NCBI RefSeq assembly: GCF_036985505.1
Contig: NZ_BTGQ01000001.1
Coordinates: 372,001 to 436,000 of the forward strand
DNA: 64,000 nt
Origin: Croceitalea sp947503285
Lineage (GTDB): Bacteria; Bacteroidota; Bacteroidia; Flavobacteriales; Flavobacteriaceae
Direction: 5' to 3'
The position numbers were made by a program, and so were the translations under genes. Under the pieces are notes generated by a model. It made no database searches, was not told the origin of the DNA, and worked only from the letters and a program-made list of their open reading frames with translations. Positions within the stretch are counted from its first letter, which is position 1, and every line of letters starts with the position of its first letter. Shown one piece after another: positions 1 to 8,973 of this stretch.

Positions 1-49
1 TTATCATCTTGAGATTCAACTAAAGAGCACGTATAAATTTTTATTGAAA

Positions 50-295
50 ATGAATGATTTACAGGCCGTACAAAAAGAGATGATCAAATTTCTAAGGAGC
101 CTGGGCGACATCTACCCGAATGAGTTACGCAATGAGTTTCAAAAGTTATACAACGAACTCAAAAAATATGAGGACCATCCTTATGAAAAAAGGGCATTTC
201 TTTATTTGGATATTCTGTCATGGCTTGAGAGCCATCTTCAAAATAAACCCGTTGCCACGATAATTAGGGAGAAAGCGATGGCCATAACCCGATAA
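50..295 (+). CDS. small hypothetical protein, possibly truncated by the left edge
   Basis: Protein of about 81 residues, rich in charged residues, leucine and aromatics; predicted soluble and helical, without signal peptide or membrane segment. The frame is open without a stop to the left edge, so the ATG at 50 may be the true start or an internal Met of a longer protein whose start lies outside the window. A TTG at 44 is also possible. It ends 8 bp before the EamA transporter gene and probably shares its transcript. I do not recognise the family and assign no function. Confidence 0.6.
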   Translation: MNDLQAVQKEMIKFLRSLGDIYPNELRNEFQKLYNELKKYEDHPYEKRAFLYLDILSWLESHLQNKPVATIIREKAMAITR

Positions 296-303
296 TACGC
301 AGT

Positions 304-1167
304 TTGAAGTTTAGCAATAGTAGCATCAGACATTTACTTGAAATCAATGCGGCGATGCTATTTATCAGCACGTCTGGGGCCTTGGGGCGGTACATTCAGC
401 TATCGGTACCCTTATTGATCGCTGCTAGGGCGGTTTTAGCTTTCTTGATACTCTTTATCTACTGTAAATGGCGTGGTTTTTCTTTGAAAGTGTCCAAGAA
501 GGATGTTCTTCCCATTATCCTCAGCGGCATTCTGTTGGGCCTACATTGGTTGACCTATTTTTATGCCCTTAAGCTGTCTAATGTAGCTATAGGGATGCTT
601 TCTTTGTTTACGTATCCAATATTGACCTCCTTTTTAGAACCCATAGTGTTGAAAACAAAGTTTGAGAGGGTTCACTTATTTCTTGGACTTTTGGTACTAA
701 CTGGTATTTACTTTTTAGTACCTTCTTTTGATGCCAAAAATTCATATACCATTGCTGTAGGTATCGGGGTATTATCGGCATTGTTTTATGCAATGCGAAA
801 CCTGATTTTAAAAAATAGGGTCGGCAATTATAACGGGTCCATGTTAATGTGCTTTCAAATGGCCATTATCGGTATTTTTCTTTCGCCCTTTTTTTTCACT
901 AATGAATTTTCTGAATTAGAATCACAATGGCCTAGTATTTTGGTGCTCGCATTGCTTACAACTGCTATCGGACACACCTTGTTCTTGAATAGCTTCAAAC
1001 ATTTTTCGGTGACCACGGCCAGTATTTTAAGCAGTGTACAGCCCATTTATGGCATTCTGATCGGCATGGTGTTTCTTTGGGAAATTCCTTCTTTATGGAC
1101 CGTCCTAGGTGGTTTTTTTATACTTAGCTCGGTCGTAATCGAAAGCGTTCGATCTTACGAAAAATAG
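304..1167 (+). CDS. EamA/DMT-family permease
   Basis: Inner-membrane transporter of the drug/metabolite superfamily, 287 residues, about ten hydrophobic segments arranged as two EamA repeats of five. The second repeat opens near residue 150 (a YTIAVGIGVLSALFYAMRN-like stretch). Substrate cannot be read from sequence; relatives export amino acids, purines or small metabolites. The likely start is TTG at 304: translation from there gives the hydrophilic lead-in before the first helix (HLLEINAAMLF), and the first in-frame ATG would cut into that helix. It lies 8 bp after the preceding small gene. The family call is secure; substrate is unknown. Confidence 0.85.
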   Translation: MKFSNSSIRHLLEINAAMLFISTSGALGRYIQLSVPLLIAARAVLAFLILFIYCKWRGFSLKVSKKDVLPIILSGILLGLHWLTYFYALKLSNVAIGMLSLFTYPILTSFLEPIVLKTKFERVHLFLGLLVLTGIYFLVPSFDAKNSYTIAVGIGVLSALFYAMRNLILKNRVGNYNGSMLMCFQMAIIGIFLSPFFFTNEFSELESQWPSILVLALLTTAIGHTLFLNSFKHFSVTTASILSSVQPIYGILIGMVFLWEIPSLWTVLGGFFILSSVVIESVRSYEK

Positions 1168-1221
1168 CGCCTAGGGTTAATACCAGAGCGTTATAAGGCA
1201 AGTCTTAATAAGTACCACGGG

Positions 1222-1941
1222 TTATAAACACGCATTCCAAATCGGGTCGTTCGGGGGAGGCGCCTTAAAATTGATTTCTTCTTTTCTTATTGGGTGTTGA
1301 AAGGCCAGTTCCCTTGAATGAAGATGAATACTACCATTTTTATTACTGCGGTCCGCACCATATTTCAAATCCCCTTTAATTGTAGATCCTATTGCCGCCA
1401 ATTGCGCCCTAATTTGATGATGACGCCCGGTTTTCAAATCGATTTCAAGTAAACCATAGTTATCCAATTTTTTGATTACCTGATATTCTAAAATGGCCTT
1501 TTTACTATTTGGAACTTCTTTCGAATGCGCGTAAGACTTGTTTTGTTTTTGATTTCGAACCAGCCAATGCATCAAACTGGCACTCGTTTCTTTAGGAATT
1601 TCTTTGACTACGGCCCAATAGGTTTTTTTTGTTTTTCCTTCTGAAAATAATTTGTTCAATCTAGGAAGGGCCTTTGAGGTTTTGGCAAAGACCACGATAC
1701 CCGACGTGGGCCGATCCAACCGATGGACCACCCCTAAATATACATTTCCGGGTTTGTTATGCTTTTTTTTCAGGTAGATTTTGACCACCTCACTTAATGG
1801 GGTATCACCCGTTTTATCACCCTGTACAATATCACCGGGTCTTTTATTGACTACGATTAAATGATTGTCCTCGTAAAGAACCTGAAGGTTTTCAGGCTTT
1901 GAAAGCTTACTATTTGACAACTGTTTATTTTTTAAGATCAA
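1222..1941 (-). CDS. RluA-family pseudouridine synthase
   Basis: Converts uridine to pseudouridine in RNA; 239 residues. The catalytic motif is HRLDRPTSG with the catalytic Asp at about residue 76, followed by the GRHHQIRAQLA motif typical of RluA/RluC/RluD-type enzymes. There is no N-terminal S4 domain, so it resembles the short RluA/TruC class rather than RluC or RluD; whether rRNA or tRNA is modified cannot be told. It starts 5 bp after the panB stop on the same strand, so the two are probably cotranscribed. This neighbour pairing looks like ordinary flavobacterial core. Confidence 0.9.
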   Translation of the reverse strand: MILKNKQLSNSKLSKPENLQVLYEDNHLIVVNKRPGDIVQGDKTGDTPLSEVVKIYLKKKHNKPGNVYLGVVHRLDRPTSGIVVFAKTSKALPRLNKLFSEGKTKKTYWAVVKEIPKETSASLMHWLVRNQKQNKSYAHSKEVPNSKKAILEYQVIKKLDNYGLLEIDLKTGRHHQIRAQLAAIGSTIKGDLKYGADRSNKNGSIHLHSRELAFQHPIRKEEINFKAPPPNDPIWNACL

Positions 1942-1946
1942 TCGAC

Positions 1947-2765
1947 TCAGTACTGCTCATCTTCACTGGGGAAATCCCTACTTTTTACATCAGCTACATA
2001 CTGCCCGATGGCATTGCTCATTTCCTCATAAAGGTTCATATAGCGTCGCAGAAAACGCGGATTGAATTCATGGGTCATTCCAAGCAGGTCATGTACGACC
2101 AATACTTGTCCATCAACACCATTGCCGGCACCAATACCAATTACCGGTATGGAAATGCTTTCGGCAACTTCTTGTGCCAATTTGGCGGGAATCTTCTCCA
2201 ATACCAAGCCAAAACATCCTAATTTTTCAAGCATTTTAGCATCTTGTTTCAGTTTCTTGGCCTCGGCTTCTTCTTTGGCACGAACGGTATAGGTGCCAAA
2301 TTTATAGATGGATTGCGGTGTAAGTCCCAGATGGCCCATTACGGGTATTCCCGCACCGATAATCCGCTTTATGGATTCCTTTATTTCATCCCCCCCCTCT
2401 ACCTTTACCGCATGGCCGCCACTTTCTTTCATAATGCGTATGGCCGAACGTAAAGCTTCCTTTGAATCACTTTGATAACTACCAAACGGAATATCAACAA
2501 CGACCAAAGCCCTTTCTGCAGCCCTCACTACGGAACTTGCGTGATAGATCATTTGATCAAGCGTTATGGGCAGTGTGGTTTCATGGCCGGCGATCACATT
2601 ACTGGCCGAGTCACCTACCAAGATGACATCGATTTTAGCTGCATCCACAATTTTGGCCATTGAGTAATCGTACGAAGTCAACATCGAGATCTTTTCTCCA
2701 TTTTGCTTCATTTCAATCAATGATTTTACCGTGATCCTTTTGTACTCTTTTTTCGCTACGGACAT
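1947..2765 (-). CDS. panB: 3-methyl-2-oxobutanoate hydroxymethyltransferase
   Basis: First committed step of pantothenate (CoA) synthesis: transfers a hydroxymethyl group from 5,10-methylene-THF to 2-oxoisovalerate to make ketopantoate in the cytoplasm. The 272-residue length is normal for PanB. The metal-binding acids appear in VGDSASN, VVVDIPFGSY and KVEGG, and the catalytic Glu in GLVLEKIPAKLA; GHETTLPITLDQM and VIGIGAGNGVDGQVLVVHD are also typical. The start ATG at 2765 precedes MSVAKKEYKRITVK. No panC or panD lies nearby; the downstream pseudouridine synthase gene is the only probable operon partner. Confidence 0.96.
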   Translation of the reverse strand: MSVAKKEYKRITVKSLIEMKQNGEKISMLTSYDYSMAKIVDAAKIDVILVGDSASNVIAGHETTLPITLDQMIYHASSVVRAAERALVVVDIPFGSYQSDSKEALRSAIRIMKESGGHAVKVEGGDEIKESIKRIIGAGIPVMGHLGLTPQSIYKFGTYTVRAKEEAEAKKLKQDAKMLEKLGCFGLVLEKIPAKLAQEVAESISIPVIGIGAGNGVDGQVLVVHDLLGMTHEFNPRFLRRYMNLYEEMSNAIGQYVADVKSRDFPSEDEQY

Positions 2766-2834
2766 TTCATAAGGTTTGGAAGGCTAAATGTAAGCAGATT
2801 TGTTTAATTTGGATTTCAATAAAAAGTCCTGTTT

Positions 2835-3299
2835 ATGGGGAAAGCCATTTTTTTGATATCGTTTTTGGGCTGTCTAACTCTTTTGACCGCACAAAATGAT
2901 GCAGAAGCCGAGGTCAAAAAAGTTGTGGAAACCTTTTTTGATGCTTTTCATGATCAAGATTCGGTTGCCATGAAAAAAGTAGTTGGTGACAATGTTTTAT
3001 TGCAAACCACCGGAAGAAACAAAGCGGGGGAGACCCAGTTCAAGTCACAAAAAATCGAGAACCTATACCGCTCCATTGTGAGCATACCGGATAGCGTTCA
3101 ATTTCAAGAAAAACTGACCTCTTGGTCTATTCAGGTTGACCGTACCATGGCGAATGCTTGGGTAGGATATGAGTTTTGGATCAATGGTGAATTCTCGCAT
3201 TGTGGTATCAACTCTTTTCAGATGGTCAACTTTGACGGAGATTGGAAGATCGTCTACCTTATTGATACCCGGGGTAGGGCAGGATGTCTTGAGGATTGA
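2835..3299 (+). CDS. secreted NTF2-like (SnoaL/DUF4440-type) protein
   Basis: 154 residues with a signal peptide ending at LLTAQ, then one alpha+beta cone fold of the NTF2-like class: the helix EVKKVVETFFDAFHDQDSVAMKKV, the strand DNVLLQTTG, and a final strand pair around FQMVNFDGDWKIVYLIDTR. Such periplasmic proteins mostly have no known activity; the fold can bind small hydrophobic ligands. The gene is divergent from panB and convergent with another NTF2-fold protein at 3341. Family assignment rests on pattern only; function unknown. Confidence 0.75.
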   Translation: MGKAIFLISFLGCLTLLTAQNDAEAEVKKVVETFFDAFHDQDSVAMKKVVGDNVLLQTTGRNKAGETQFKSQKIENLYRSIVSIPDSVQFQEKLTSWSIQVDRTMANAWVGYEFWINGEFSHCGINSFQMVNFDGDWKIVYLIDTRGRAGCLED

Positions 3300-3340
3300 C
3301 ACTTTCAAGCTTTTTAATCTATAGCTTGATTGCTGCCGGT

Positions 3341-3793
3341 TTAATGGGCCTTTGAATCATTAAATTGCCATAATACATTCACCAGTTGCCATTTGCCGTT
3401 CAGTTTTACAATGTGCATATAATCAATCCATTCATCCGCTATGAGTTTTACCGAAGCTGTTTTGTCGTAAACATCAAGTATAATTACCTCCTTTTTTGGA
3501 TTTTCTGGAAACCTGTCTGCCTCGGCGTTATAAGTTTCGGCAAGTAAGATCATAGCATCGGTAAAAGTCTCCCGTAAGTATTCCTTTCCGGTTTTTTTAT
3601 TCGTCCAAAAAGTCCTTTTTACCATTCTAGGATGGGCAGCACGTTCAAATTGTTCTGGTTTTGCATTATGTTGCGATTCGATATAATCTAACGCCACTTG
3701 TCTGATTGCCAAAGTATCTTGTGATGTTTGAGCTTGAAGATGAAAAACCAAAAGTAAAAGAAAGGAATATAGAAGTATACAAGACCGTTTCAT
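3341..3793 (-). CDS. secreted nuclear transport factor 2 family protein (putative lumazine-binding type)
   Basis: 150 residues: signal peptide ending at HLQAQ, then a domain matching the pattern of the putative lumazine-binding family (Lumazine_bd_2, NTF2 fold): IRQVALDYIESQ helix, the conserved HP.MVKR segment, KEVIILDVYDKTASVKL strand and the terminal DYMHIVKLNGKWQLVNVLWQ. No lumazine binding has been shown for most members. Its stop lies about 40 bp from that of the convergent NTF2-like gene at 2835, though the two proteins share little beyond the fold. Confidence 0.75.
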   Translation of the reverse strand: MKRSCILLYSFLLLLVFHLQAQTSQDTLAIRQVALDYIESQHNAKPEQFERAAHPRMVKRTFWTNKKTGKEYLRETFTDAMILLAETYNAEADRFPENPKKEVIILDVYDKTASVKLIADEWIDYMHIVKLNGKWQLVNVLWQFNDSKAH

Positions 3794-3940
3794 AAGTGAT
3801 TTTTAACTGACCGTTGTTCAAATATACCGTAACGCTTGGTTTATGGCTTTTTATAGTTGCATAGGTATCGAAAGATTTGGCTGTTATCGTCATTGAAACG
3901 CTGCATTTTAACCATGTTGTAATCACATTTAAATCCACAG

Positions 3941-6900
3941 TTAGTCTTCTTTTTTCTTGCCCAATGAGACTTTATAGTCATCTATGTTGCCCTTGATCTT
4001 AAGGTTAAGGTATTTTATTTTTCTGCTGGTATCCACTTCTACGATCTCATCTTCTTGTTTTGAATTGGGAATAGTATCATTCTTGCTTCCAAATAATTTT
4101 TGCCAAGCAGCTTTCCTTACCGTTTTCCAGGGAATACGTAAATAATAATCGATATTTTGATTGTTGTCATGCGTACCGGACAGCTCTATGTGCCCCAAAG
4201 TGGATTCAATCGTCATAGCCGGAATCGTAATCTTCCCTTTATGGATATCCAAACTGTTCTGCAATGTATCAAACCGAATGTTTTGCAAGTTCTTATCCCC
4301 CATATAATCGGAAAGCGCCAGCATCGGATCGTAATTTTTCAGCCTTCCGTTCAGTACTTTTACATCCATTTCCAACGTAGATTGGTCTAAATCTGGCACC
4401 ATATCAGGGTATACCCTGATCTTACCTTTGATTCTAGAGGTGAGCTTGCCCTGTAGATTTTCTGAAACGAGATGATCTTGTCCAAAGTTTTCAAATTTGA
4501 ACAAGAACTTATCCAGATCAATATTGTCCATCACCAAATCTGGTTGCATATAAATGTGTTTTGGATCACTACCGTTGAAATATCCATTCAAACGAATGTT
4601 TCCGCCAGCTGCATCCATAGTAAGGGTATCGATATAAATGAAGTGGTCTGGTGTTGTTCTTATGGCCGCTTTGATATTTTGAAGATCTATTCTATGGTAG
4701 ATAAAGTGGGCGATGTCTGCCTTTAATTGCATATCGGTGAATGGCAGTTCATATAAATTGAAGGCATCAGCGTGCACTTTTACATCTGCTGTTTTCGACG
4801 CCACCACTTCTGTTGGTTTTGGTGTATCCAAATTAAATTTAAAAAGGGCATCAAAGTCAATATAATTTGCTTTTACCGCAAGGTAATTATCCCTTTTCTT
4901 TATCTTTTCATCGTTACCTAAATAGTAGTTGAGATCAAAATTAAAATCATTGGTTCCTATTTCGCCATGAAAATCTTTTATCACCAAGTGTTCTTCTTCG
5001 TAATGTATGTTACCCCTAAAATTATCAAAGCGCAGTGGGTGCAATTTCATTTTGGTATTCAACTTGTCCAAAGCCAGGTCTATGGAATGTAAGGCAGCAT
5101 CTTTATAATGCATGTTAGCCGAAAAATGCAATGCCAAGTTATCGAATGACTCATGCCGATACTCCTCGGGAACATAATTTTCACCTTTGTATGAAAAGAC
5201 ATCTTCCAATCTCAGCTTATTTGAAGTAAGATTGATATCCATAGCTACATCTCCATTAAGCTGTGGTTGCATCCAAAAGGCATACTCATGTACCAATCCA
5301 TTAAAATGAAAATCACTATCATCGATATAACCCGTAAAATCCACAAGTTGCAAGTCTTTGTCATCGATTATGATATCAGCATGAAAATCATGTAATTTAT
5401 GCGGATAGTGCTTTAAGTCTGCATATAAGCTATCGATAAAAAATTCCCCTTTGGGCAAATACTCCGATTCTGTAAAGTCTTTTGCAGAGGATTTAAAAGA
5501 AAGCCCCATACTTAGGTTTTCTATCTGTTCGTCAAAACCGGTTTGGATAGTATCTAGAATTGAAAAACGCGTCAATTCTGCAATATCAATGGTATTCGCG
5601 GCAATATTCAAATGTGCTTCGACAGGTATGTCGGTATGGTGTACAATGGCAGGTAGGTCAGACAGAAAACCGTTTACCGACAAATCTGATTTCCCCAATG
5701 CTAGTTCAAACTGTTTTAGGGTTGCTTCTTTACCATTCATGACGAGATTTACATCCAATTTCTCAAGAGGGGCAGGGAGCTCTTTGGTGACCAGACTTAG
5801 ATTCTTTATGATCAATTCCGCAAAATACGCCTGATTAAGTTTTTCCAACGCTTTTTCAGGGTTGTCGATATCGATGATATCATGAAAATTCATCGCTAAA
5901 GAAACTTCCCCAGATACCTCTTCTACCTGCTCTAGGTTAAAAAATTCTGTAATAAAACCTAAATTAAAATTCGACTCTATTTGCATGTCGACTTCTGGTG
6001 ATTCAAAATTTCTCACAAAAAGGGAGCCTTTGAATTCCCCTTTTTCCAAAGAGGCCGTCATATCATCAAGGGAAAATTCCATGGTACTTGCGTCTTTATT
6101 CATACCATTGGTAAAATGCCCTTTGAAGCCCATATTATCAATCTTTTTGGCCCTTTCGGTATTTTCTAAAAATGCCTTCCCTGCACCGAATTCAGCCGTT
6201 ATCGCCGGTCTATTTCCTTTGTTGGATGCTCCTTTGATATTCGCATTAAAGTAGATTTCACCAGCATTTCTGTATTTCTCTAAAACGGGAATTACATCTG
6301 CTGGGGCAAAAGCGATGAGCATATCAAAATTCGGTTTGGTTCCTTTTATAGAGAGGTCCAGGTCTACATCATTTTTGGTATCTATGGAACCCTCTAGTTC
6401 AAAATCACCATTTTCCATAACAATGCCCGAGGGTCGTATGTCAAGAATACCCGTATGGTCATTGAATATTATGTCGGTATGTATTTCAAAATGTTTTTTG
6501 CGGATGAAGGTCGTATCCCCATCTTTTATCACATTTAGTTCAAAATCAGTATCAATATGGCCGGCCATGATACTATCTTTTATCGTAAAGCCCCCTTCGC
6601 CGTTGTATATGAATTTTTCAACATCAGTGGTGGTGGCTTCATCCAAGGTATGGACATCCAGATTTTTAAGCTTTATCTTTTTCAGATGGATATTGGTAGT
6701 GGGCGTTTCCGTCCCAGCTGTGCTGGCCAATGAGTTTTGAATATTGGTCGTATTGTTTTCATGTATTACAAGATTGAAAACACCTTCTTCTATCAATAAA
6801 GAACGAATGTCATAATTTCCGTTTACCATATCCCATAGATTAAAACCTACATAGATATCCTTTACGTCCATTATCAGTGGTGCGTTGTCTTGCTTCGTCT

Positions 6901-7135
6901 CAAAAATTCGAACGTCATATACTTTTAATGAGATATCAGGAAAATTGCCCCAGAGCGTCAATTCACTTTCACCAACGGTAATAAGGCCTTCATGATCTTG
7001 GTTAAGTTTTGCAATCCCTTCTTTTATAAGCTCGGCTTGGTTGCTTTGAACATATAGGTAACCTACCCCTGTTAGAACTATTGGCACAAAAAGAAGTGCC
7101 CATATCATCCGTTTTAAACGTTTGTGAATCTTCAA
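3941..7135 (-). CDS. large AsmA-like envelope protein
   Basis: 1064 residues with one N-terminal membrane anchor (about residues 9-30) and a very long periplasmic part of repeating beta strands. The conserved N-terminal pattern is ELTLWGNFPDISLKVYDVRI followed by VKDIYVGFNLWDMVNGNYDIRSL; the C-terminus (about 890-1030) has the AsmA-type ending with GRLKNYDPM and a YYLRIPWKTVRKA stretch. AsmA/TamB relatives are thought to be bridge-like lipid transfer proteins between inner and outer membranes; this role is inferred here. Monocistronic in appearance, between the NTF2 pair and sdaA. Length agrees with flavobacterial AsmA proteins. Confidence 0.85.
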   Translation of the reverse strand: MKIHKRLKRMIWALLFVPIVLTGVGYLYVQSNQAELIKEGIAKLNQDHEGLITVGESELTLWGNFPDISLKVYDVRIFETKQDNAPLIMDVKDIYVGFNLWDMVNGNYDIRSLLIEEGVFNLVIHENNTTNIQNSLASTAGTETPTTNIHLKKIKLKNLDVHTLDEATTTDVEKFIYNGEGGFTIKDSIMAGHIDTDFELNVIKDGDTTFIRKKHFEIHTDIIFNDHTGILDIRPSGIVMENGDFELEGSIDTKNDVDLDLSIKGTKPNFDMLIAFAPADVIPVLEKYRNAGEIYFNANIKGASNKGNRPAITAEFGAGKAFLENTERAKKIDNMGFKGHFTNGMNKDASTMEFSLDDMTASLEKGEFKGSLFVRNFESPEVDMQIESNFNLGFITEFFNLEQVEEVSGEVSLAMNFHDIIDIDNPEKALEKLNQAYFAELIIKNLSLVTKELPAPLEKLDVNLVMNGKEATLKQFELALGKSDLSVNGFLSDLPAIVHHTDIPVEAHLNIAANTIDIAELTRFSILDTIQTGFDEQIENLSMGLSFKSSAKDFTESEYLPKGEFFIDSLYADLKHYPHKLHDFHADIIIDDKDLQLVDFTGYIDDSDFHFNGLVHEYAFWMQPQLNGDVAMDINLTSNKLRLEDVFSYKGENYVPEEYRHESFDNLALHFSANMHYKDAALHSIDLALDKLNTKMKLHPLRFDNFRGNIHYEEEHLVIKDFHGEIGTNDFNFDLNYYLGNDEKIKKRDNYLAVKANYIDFDALFKFNLDTPKPTEVVASKTADVKVHADAFNLYELPFTDMQLKADIAHFIYHRIDLQNIKAAIRTTPDHFIYIDTLTMDAAGGNIRLNGYFNGSDPKHIYMQPDLVMDNIDLDKFLFKFENFGQDHLVSENLQGKLTSRIKGKIRVYPDMVPDLDQSTLEMDVKVLNGRLKNYDPMLALSDYMGDKNLQNIRFDTLQNSLDIHKGKITIPAMTIESTLGHIELSGTHDNNQNIDYYLRIPWKTVRKAAWQKLFGSKNDTIPNSKQEDEIVEVDTSRKIKYLNLKIKGNIDDYKVSLGKKKED

Positions 7136-7249
7136 TGTAGTTGCATTTAATACAGGAGTGTCATTATGCTTTAAAAGTAACGGAATAGGATAGGGGCGTA
7201 TTGTTTAACTCCTGTATTTCGTTTTGGTCGTTTTGGGGTCGGTATGTTA

Positions 7250-8674
7250 TCAACAGTCGCTCAAGAACACACCCACTGCCAAGCCACCTTCAGAGGTCTC
7301 CTTATATTTACTGTTCATATCTTTAGCGGTTTCCCACATGGTTTGTACCACTTTATCCAAAGGAACTTTAGCAGCTGCGGGGTCTGAGTCCATAGCCAAC
7401 TCGGCAGCATTGATAGCCTTGATGGCGCCCATGGCGTTCCGCTCAATACAGGGTATTTGCACCAAGCCCCCTATGGGATCACAGGTTAGCCCCAGATGAT
7501 GTTCCATGGCTATTTCAGCTGCACAAAGTACTTGCTCGGGAGTGCCTCCCATTAATTCGGTCAATGCCCCTGCCGCCATTGCCGATGAAACTCCGATTTC
7601 AGCCTGACAGCCTCCCATGGCTGCTGAAATGGTAGCCCCCTTCTTGAAAATACTGCCAATCTCGCCCGCAACCAATAAAAAACGCTTGATATCGTCAAAA
7701 TCCCCATCATGGTTCTCAATGACCAAATAGTACATCAATACTGCGGGAATAACCCCGGCGCTTCCATTTGTTGGGGCCGTGACCACGCGCCCCAATGACG
7801 CATTCACTTCATTCACGGCCAATGCAAAACAACTGACCCATTTAATGATTTGCCGAAATTTGACCTCGGTTTCCCTAATGGTTTCCAACCACTCTTGTGG
7901 TGTGGTATAACTTAGGGCACCCTTCAACTTTTGGTGCATATCGTAGGCCCGTCTCCGCACATTTAATCCACCAGGTAGCACGCCTTCCGTATGACATCCG
8001 GTATACATACATTCGAGCATGGTTTCCCAGATGTGTTTTAAGTCGGTATCTATTTCAGCATCTGTTCGCAGTGATTGTTCATTCTTAAAAACCAATTCTG
8101 AAATCCGTTTGTTCTCTTGGGCACAATATGCTAACAACTCTGCACCTGTTTTAATGGGAAATGGAAAAGTTTTAAATACTTCCTTATTTTCTTTGGCATG
8201 AATACGCTCTTCTTTGACGACAAAACCGCCTCCAATGGAATAATAGGTTTCTGAAATGACTTTTCCAGAGGACAATCGGGCCTCGAATTCCATTCCATTG
8301 GAATGGAAAGGAAGGAATTCCCTCAAAAAAATGATATCGAGGGTGTTATCAAAGGGAATGACTATTTCACCCCCAAGATTTAGTTTTTTGGTTGTCTTTA
8401 CATTTTCAATTGCGGGTGTAATGGATGCTATGGGAATATTGACAGGGTCGGTACCCAATAAGCCTAAAATCACAGCGGTATCCGTGGCATGACCTTTACC
8501 AGTCAACGACAGGGAACCATAGAGTCTGACTTTGATGCATTGTACTTTTTGAAAATGGTCTTCTTCTTGCAGCTCTTTGATCCAGCGCTCGGCAGCACGC
8601 CATGGCCCTAAGGTATGCGAGCTGGAAGGACCAACGCCAATTTTTAGCATGTCAAAAACGCTGATACATTCCAT
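7250..8674 (-). CDS. sdaA: L-serine ammonia-lyase (single-chain)
   Basis: Iron-sulfur L-serine dehydratase, making pyruvate and ammonia from L-serine. The 474 residues fuse the beta domain (N-terminal SVFDMLKIGVGPSSSHT, about 5-21) and the alpha domain. Cysteines expected to hold the [4Fe-4S] cluster are visible in GGCQAEIGVS, LTCDPIGG and QIPCIERNAMG; VTAPTNGSAGVIPAVL is the conserved substrate-site segment. Start ATG at 8674 gives MECISVFDML. Upstream lies a 299-bp gap with a heptamer array, divergent from dnaK. Confidence 0.95.
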   Translation of the reverse strand: MECISVFDMLKIGVGPSSSHTLGPWRAAERWIKELQEEDHFQKVQCIKVRLYGSLSLTGKGHATDTAVILGLLGTDPVNIPIASITPAIENVKTTKKLNLGGEIVIPFDNTLDIIFLREFLPFHSNGMEFEARLSSGKVISETYYSIGGGFVVKEERIHAKENKEVFKTFPFPIKTGAELLAYCAQENKRISELVFKNEQSLRTDAEIDTDLKHIWETMLECMYTGCHTEGVLPGGLNVRRRAYDMHQKLKGALSYTTPQEWLETIRETEVKFRQIIKWVSCFALAVNEVNASLGRVVTAPTNGSAGVIPAVLMYYLVIENHDGDFDDIKRFLLVAGEIGSIFKKGATISAAMGGCQAEIGVSSAMAAGALTELMGGTPEQVLCAAEIAMEHHLGLTCDPIGGLVQIPCIERNAMGAIKAINAAELAMDSDPAAAKVPLDKVVQTMWETAKDMNSKYKETSEGGLAVGVFLSDC

Positions 8675-8812
8675 GGATCGGATTTGTTTTCACAAAGATA
8701 AGAATGTGGAATGTATGAAACATTGAATGTGCAGTAAACAGTAAACAGCGGATAGTCGGTAGTTTGGAAATATGAAGAATAGTTTTGATGACTCTCAAAT
8801 TCATTGATTTTC

Positions 8813-8882
8813 ACTAACCACTAACCACTAACCACTAACCACTAACCACTAACCACTAACCACTAACCACTAACCACTAACC
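8813..8882. repeat. tandem array of the heptamer ACTAACC, ten perfect copies
   Basis: Ten uninterrupted copies of a 7-bp unit (70 bp) in the sdaA-dnaK divergent spacer, ending about 90 bp before the dnaK start. There is no CRISPR-like spacing and no protein coding sense. Perfect copies suggest recent slippage or active upkeep, so copy number probably varies between strains. The rest of the spacer holds the promoter candidate at 8908 and nothing else I can name. Confidence 0.97.
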
Positions 8883-8907
8883 TGTCACCTTGTCAGATTT
8901 TTAGTCA

Positions 8908-8923
8908 TGGCATGATCATTGTC
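8908..8923 (+). promoter_or_regulatory. candidate sigma-54-type promoter upstream of dnaK
   Basis: TGGCATG-N4-TTGTC resembles the -24/-12 consensus TGGCAYG-N4-TTGCW, with the right spacing but T in place of the conserved C of the -12 GC. It lies about 50 bp upstream of the dnaK ATG. Two TGTCA direct repeats sit just upstream (8883 and 8891). This is inference from pattern only. Confidence 0.35.
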
Positions 8924-8973
8924 TTTCTAAGGACGAGTATGAAAAAAGAATATTAAAGCATAACTATATAGAC

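Noticed and set aside
8813..8882. Heptamer array as a CRISPR array
   Set aside because: The units are 7 bp and contiguous, without spacers; no cas genes are nearby.
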